Below are positions 59,504-64,000 of a stretch of DNA of 64,000 nucleotides, one piece after another. The notes beneath the pieces were generated by a model. That model worked only from the letters and a program-made list of their open reading frames with translations. It did not search any database and was not told where the DNA came from. Position 1 is the stretch's first letter; each line of letters starts with the position of its first letter. Source of the DNA: Anaeramoeba flamelloides (lineage: Eukaryota; Metamonada; Anaeramoebidae); assembly GCA_027625915.1 (NCBI GenBank), contig JANTQA010000051.1, positions 3,844,501 to 3,908,500 of the forward strand, in the 5' to 3' direction. Both the position numbers and the translations under genes were made by a program.

Positions 59504-59708
59504 AATCAAGCTTGAAATTGTTTTTTTTCTTTATATTGAAAATTAAAATAAAAGAAAGGATATTTTAAAAATTATGGTTATTGTTCATCACATTTTTTTT
59601 TTTTATATTTAATAATTTTAGATGGTCTTGAGTGTTCATATTTGAAACAACAACATTACAATTTCCATCTACATTCTGTCTTGAGATAGAATTTTAATAA
59701 TTAACAAT
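59504..59708. other. 5' flank of the membrane-protein gene
   Basis: Short AT-rich leader with a T-tract; also the 3' flank of the candidate at 59709-60177. Confidence 0.4.
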
Positions 59709-60177
59709 TTAAGTTATATTTTTTCCTTTTTTTTTTCCAACTACATTCAAGTTGCTTTGAATGATTTGATAACTTTGCTGATGGACTGTTTTTAATCTAA
59801 CTAATCTTTTCCGTGGTTTTGGAAGTCACTTTAATATTGTTTTTACTTCAAATCATTTTGTCGATGTGAGCCAACTAAAATATTTTTATTTAGTTAATCC
59901 ATTGTCATTGTATTTGACTTTAATTGGAAAACTTTGTGTTTAATTTCAAAATTATCAATTGGAATGGAATCATTGAAAACAGGTCTATTTGGATGATAAA
60001 TATTTTTAAAAACAATCTTTATTCGAGAGTTCATACAAATTCTAATCCAAATTTCTTGATGAACAATCGAAAATAAACTTACCCTTGTTATCAGGTTCAT
60101 CTAACAAAATCCCAATTCTAAATTTGTTTTCTTTTCTTTTTAATTTTGATTATTTCAAACTATTTTTAGTTTTACTT
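59709..60177 (-). CDS. Possible spliced gene, 3' part; function unknown
   Basis: The strongest piece is an open minus-strand segment from 59825 to a TAA at 59709, with a basic product including RLVRLKTVHQQSYQIIQ and ending VVGKKKGKNIT. Two GC-richer patches upstream read as short exons: around 60083-60100 with a GTAAGT donor, and GGCTCACATCGACAAAATGA near 59870. A further exon-like stretch ends at a GTAAAA donor at 60176. An in-frame path through them exists but needs a 28-bp intron and exons under 30 bp, so it may be over-fitted. The start was not found. No family is recognised. Confidence 0.25.
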
Positions 60178-61895
60178 TGGAAATTAAAAAATAACAAAGA
60201 GGATTCAGCCTTGCTGTACGTTTGAACTCCAAGATTGTTCGAAATTATATTGGATGATAGTGCAAAAATTGTTGAAAATTAATTTTTTTTCAAAACTTTT
60301 TAAAATAACAAATTTGTTTTTAATAAGGATTGGAAGTCTCAAAAACGATTTTGTGGAATATTTATAAACAAAAAAGCGTATTGTTAACATTCATGCAAAT
60401 TTCTTCAAAAATATTTCGATTTTTTTCCAATTAAACTTTTTCAAAATAAATTAAAACTATAATTGTTATCACAGAATGATCTATTTTGGTTTTGTTCTTT
60501 ATTTTTTCAATATATTCGTTGAATATTTTTCTGTAAAATAGATTTCAAAGATTTTGTTTTAATAGATGATTTTTTTCTATTAGAAATTTAGAACACAAGA
60601 AAGAGTGTCATCTTTTACAGTGAGTGAATTTTTAAAGGTTTATACAAGTGTTCAATTTAAAATTACCAAATACTGATAGAAATCAACCAAATTAACTACA
60701 ACTAAACTGGAAATAATTTTTAACTTTTCCATATTTTTACAATTTTTTTTTACCTGATCAAATAGAAACTTTAGATCTTTACTGATTCATTTTTTTTGGA
60801 AGAGGTACCTCCAAAACTCTTTAATATTTTTAATTGAAAGGAACTCCAAACTCAATTAGAGTAAATTATTTTGTATTTTTAGCTTTTTCAGCAAACTTTT
60901 CTTTAAACTGTTCTGATGTAATTGATGAAATGTAATAATGTAATCTTAATATTAACCCTTCTTGAGATCAAAATTTTCCTTATTGTCTTGATGTTGTTTA
61001 TTACTCCATAAAATGAAATATTTGTTGTTTTTTTCAATTTAAAAGAGAAAAAATTTCTTAATGTTTTTGAAAATGCTTTGAACTTCAAAAGATTGATACT
61101 GAACTATTCTTTCCTTTTGATAATTAAAATCGATTTTAATAATTTCCAAAACTAAATTCATATTCAAGATAAAAGAAAGTTATTCAAAAAGAGCTAAATA
61201 TGTTATCCCATTTGTATGTCAAACACCCAAATTTTTTTCAGCAAATATTTAACAATGATGTATTTATTATTGATTAATAAGATTAAGATATTTGATATCA
61301 TTCTACAAACTGCTGAATGCGTAAGTTTTATATATTTGTTTTCTAAGTTAAAGGATTAATTCAACCCAAATACCAAAAGGTAAATTTTTTTGTTACAAAA
61401 TAAAATTCTACTAATTGAAAATAAAAAAGCAAAATGGAAAAAAACATTTTAGATTTTTAAAAAGAAATCAACAAACTTTTTATTATTGGATCAAAAACCC
61501 CACTCAAGAAAGACTAAATTTGTATTAAAGATTGAAATATTTTATTTATTCAAAAAGCCGGTGATGAAGGAATCCCCTTAAATTCTTGGCCAAAATCAAT
61601 TATTAATATATCATAGACTAACTCGGGATTTTTTTCAACAAACAATCTCTAAATTTTGTATTTTTGAAATATACCCACATAATAAACATGATTATACATA
61701 AAAATTTTGAAAAATGTTTACAAATTTTTTAGACATTAATGGGAATTAAACAAAAAATGAAAATTTTTAGTAATATTTTTTACATTTTTCATTGTAAAAT
61801 TTTTGAAATTTTATTTGAATTTTTGAAGAGATTTAATTTTCAAGTATTTTTTTAATAATCCAAAATGAATCATTTTTTTTTTCAATTTTAAAATC
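60178..61895. other. AT-rich spacer
   Basis: Possible 5' exon sequence of the preceding candidate near 60180-60260; otherwise no gene or repeat recognised. Confidence 0.4.
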
Positions 61896-62094
61896 TACAG
61901 TCTGTTCCACTTTTAAGATACAAACTTTCAACAAAATTTAAGGCACAAAAAAATCTCAAATTAAGGCAAAAAATTTGTAATTTTTTTTTTTACAATTTAT
62001 TTTACTAGAATCTGAATTTTGTGCCTTAATTTGAGATTTTTTTGTACCTTAAATTTCGTTGAAAGTTTGTGCCTTAAAAGTGGAAATGACTGTA
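61896..62094. mobile_element. Palindromic MITE, family A
   Basis: TA-flanked. CAGTCTGTTCCACTTTTAAG at the left, AAAAGTGGAAATGACTG at the right. The arms pair for about 90 bp each. Confidence 0.85.
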
Positions 62095-62689
62095 ACTAAC
62101 TATTTCTATTAAAAGATAATGCTAAATTAAAGTGAAAACTGATTTGTTTCCATTTTAAAAAAATTTTTTATCATTTTATTTTTTTCAATGTTTGAGTTTT
62201 AATATATATTTAATTTTTTTTTTTTCTGCAAATTGTTTTAATACTTAGTACTTTTTCATTCTTAATGTTCAATCTAAAGTTCAGTCGTTATAACTTATTT
62301 AAATAAAAAAAAATACCCTAAAAATATACATTTTTTCAAAAAGTCAATAATTTTGAAAAAGGGGGTATTCAAATTATAATGAGATTGGTAGCGATCTTTT
62401 TTTCTATTACATAAAATTATTACAATTTTGAAAAATTAATTTATAAAAGATGAATAAACAGAATCAAATATATCGTTTTGGCTAACTTTCATTTTCAGAA
62501 TTTATTTTTTCCTAGTAGCAATTTTTAAGGGTTTTATCTAAAATGTGTTTATCAAGGAATTGGAGATTCTCAAAATTAAGTATTTATTCTAAATTGGGAT
62601 TTTTAAAAAAATTAAATACTAGAATTGCTGGCTTATATTTAATTTTTGAATTACAAAAATTTATTAATCAATTTAAAAATCAAGAATGT

Positions 62690-63850
62690 TGAAGTTTTAC
62701 TATTGGTATAAAAAAGGCTTTGATATCGATTTTTCACATTTTAGTATACTATATTCTTGATAAATATATTATAAATGAAAAAAATAAAAATATAGTTGCA
62801 AAAAATAATTACAGAAACGTTGGTTTTGGGATTTATCAATGAGTTACTCATCACCTTTCTTATTTGGATTTATCAATCATTTTTTGATTGAAAAAAAAAA
62901 TAAACATCTAGTAAAATAGTTACATATATCTATCGATGATTTTATTTTGATAATGGAAGGATCATTATCAGAAATTGATCAAAAATTAATAATAATTTAT
63001 AAAATTATTTAAGAATTTATAATAAACCGAAATTGATAAAAACTCTAATCAAAGTCTTTATCATAAATTTAATAGTGAGAAATTTAGATAAAAAGAGAAA
63101 AACATTTCGAAAAAAATTATATAAAAAGTCAAAAATAGTATGAAAAAATAGATATAATTTTAAACCAAAAGAAATTATCTAATGGGGTAAAATTATAAAT
63201 GTTAAAATCAAGATATATTCTTTAATTATTATATGTCCTCGTAATTTATAATCTTACTCAAAAATATTTATACTCAATTGATGTTTGCACAAATAAAAAA
63301 AGTAACAATATTTTTAAAAATCAATCTACATTCGTCAAGAATAATTTATAAAACGAAAGTAAAAATGAATCAATCCTGGATCCTAATTTATCAAAGAAGA
63401 TATATCTATATATAATAAGAAATTAGAAATTCTATTGTTTAAAATTATATCAAATAAATACAAATTTTCCAAAAAAATCTTAATTTGAAAATAAATAATT
63501 TAAAATTATTAAATGCAATTCTAAATAATTTTAGACAAACCTAATTTTAAATAATTAAGGATGAAAAGTTCAAGAATATTTATAAAAAATTAAATATTAG
63601 AATAATTTCAAATAAAGTTGAGTCTTCAGGTGTCGTCAAGTACCGTCAAGTGCCAAGGTTTTCTTAAAATTTTGGAATATAAAAAAAATTAAATAAATTT
63701 TCTTTACATTTCAAAAAGTTAAAAAAAAACGGAACAGCGCTTTTCCAGAATTCGAAAGAATATATAAAAATCAAAGATTTTACTCAAATCTTTTGAATTA
63801 TGAAAGCCGAAGACATTTTTTTTTTTAATTTAAGAAATAAACATATAATT
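62690..63850 (+). pseudogene. Second LINE reverse-transcriptase relic and 3' region (family F)
   Basis: Plus strand. A KKGFD block near 62730 (compare KAFD of motif A), then an S-SPFLFGFIN-FLIE stretch near 62850-62890 (motif B), then SIDDFILIMEGSLSEIDQK near 62935-62985 (motif C). The last matches the relic at 53085-53475 closely. 63220-63640 matches that element's C-terminal region, then GGTGTCGTCAAGTACCGTCA near 63630 and one hairpin module at 63739-63807 start the 3' region. Multiple stops and frame changes interrupt it; it is inactive. It is AT-richer than the first relic. Confidence 0.55.
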
Positions 63851-63988
63851 TAATAAAATTTCTTATTATACCTCAAATTACAAAAATTAAAACAAAAAAT
63901 TTAAAAATATTAGAAAAAAAGGTAAAAAAATTATTTCTTTTTTACTCTATTAATGTAAACAAAAAAAAGTCAAAATTTTTTTTACATT

Positions 63989-64000
63989 TACAGTCAGTTC
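63989..64000. mobile_element. Start of another family A MITE, cut by the window edge
   Basis: TACAGTCAGTTC is the family A terminus with its flanking TA. Only 12 bases are visible. Confidence 0.5.

Noticed and set aside
1-64000. CRISPR arrays, operons or bacterial-type signals
   Set aside because: None seen; introns, spacing and protein style are eukaryotic.

Overview
This is a very AT-rich, gene-poor nuclear fragment of a unicellular eukaryote. Spliceosomal introns with GT..AG ends, long low-complexity EK, EN, HE and RG tracts inside proteins, a leucine-rich-repeat/PP2C fusion and a VWA/Hint protein all point to a free-living amoeboid or flagellate protist. Anaeramoeba or another metamonad, or an amoebozoan, would fit. 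That placement is inference from protein style and composition, because no rRNA or marker gene is present. TAA and TGA act as ordinary stops and nothing suggests a changed code.

Well-supported genes are few and far apart: a VWA-Vwaint-Vint (Hint) protein (4706-6727), a large low-complexity protein of unknown function (13318-16452), a tandem OsmC-domain protein with a 2.1 kb intron (31127-34992), an LRR-PP2C phosphatase (40770-44219), a three-exon pallidin/BLOC1S6-like protein (49245-49966) and a multi-pass membrane protein with repeat-rich loops on the minus strand (57395-59503). Weaker spliced candidates lie at 1051-1593, 32171-33398 (inside the OsmC intron), 56725-56914 and 59709-60177. The genes show no functional clustering. 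The BLOC1S6-like, PP2C and Hint proteins are ordinary dispersed eukaryotic genes, not an operon-like system.

Region by region: 1-2.65 kb is a tandemly duplicated, unusually GC-rich unit broken up by four palindromic MITEs. 4.7-6.7 kb is the VWA/Hint gene. 7-13 kb is repeats and AT-rich spacer. 13.3-16.5 kb is the large unknown protein. 16.5-31 kb is a graveyard of foldback and MITE-type elements. 31-35 kb is the OsmC gene. 35-40.7 kb is repeats. 40.8-44.2 kb is LRR-PP2C. 44.2-49.2 kb is spacer with two foldback elements. 49.2-50 kb is the pallidin-like gene. 50.4-53.7 kb is a decayed LINE. 53.7-57.4 kb is spacer and two MITEs. 57.4-60.2 kb holds the membrane protein and a cryptic spliced gene. 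60.2-64 kb is spacer, a MITE and a second LINE relic, and the last 12 bases begin another MITE.

The most distinctive content is the non-coding repeat landscape. At least six palindromic or foldback families recur within 64 kb, several with a clear TA target duplication as expected for Tc1/mariner-type mobilisation. A LINE family carries many copies of a near-perfect hairpin in its 3' region. All repeat families were recognised by eye, so boundaries are accurate to a few bases at best.
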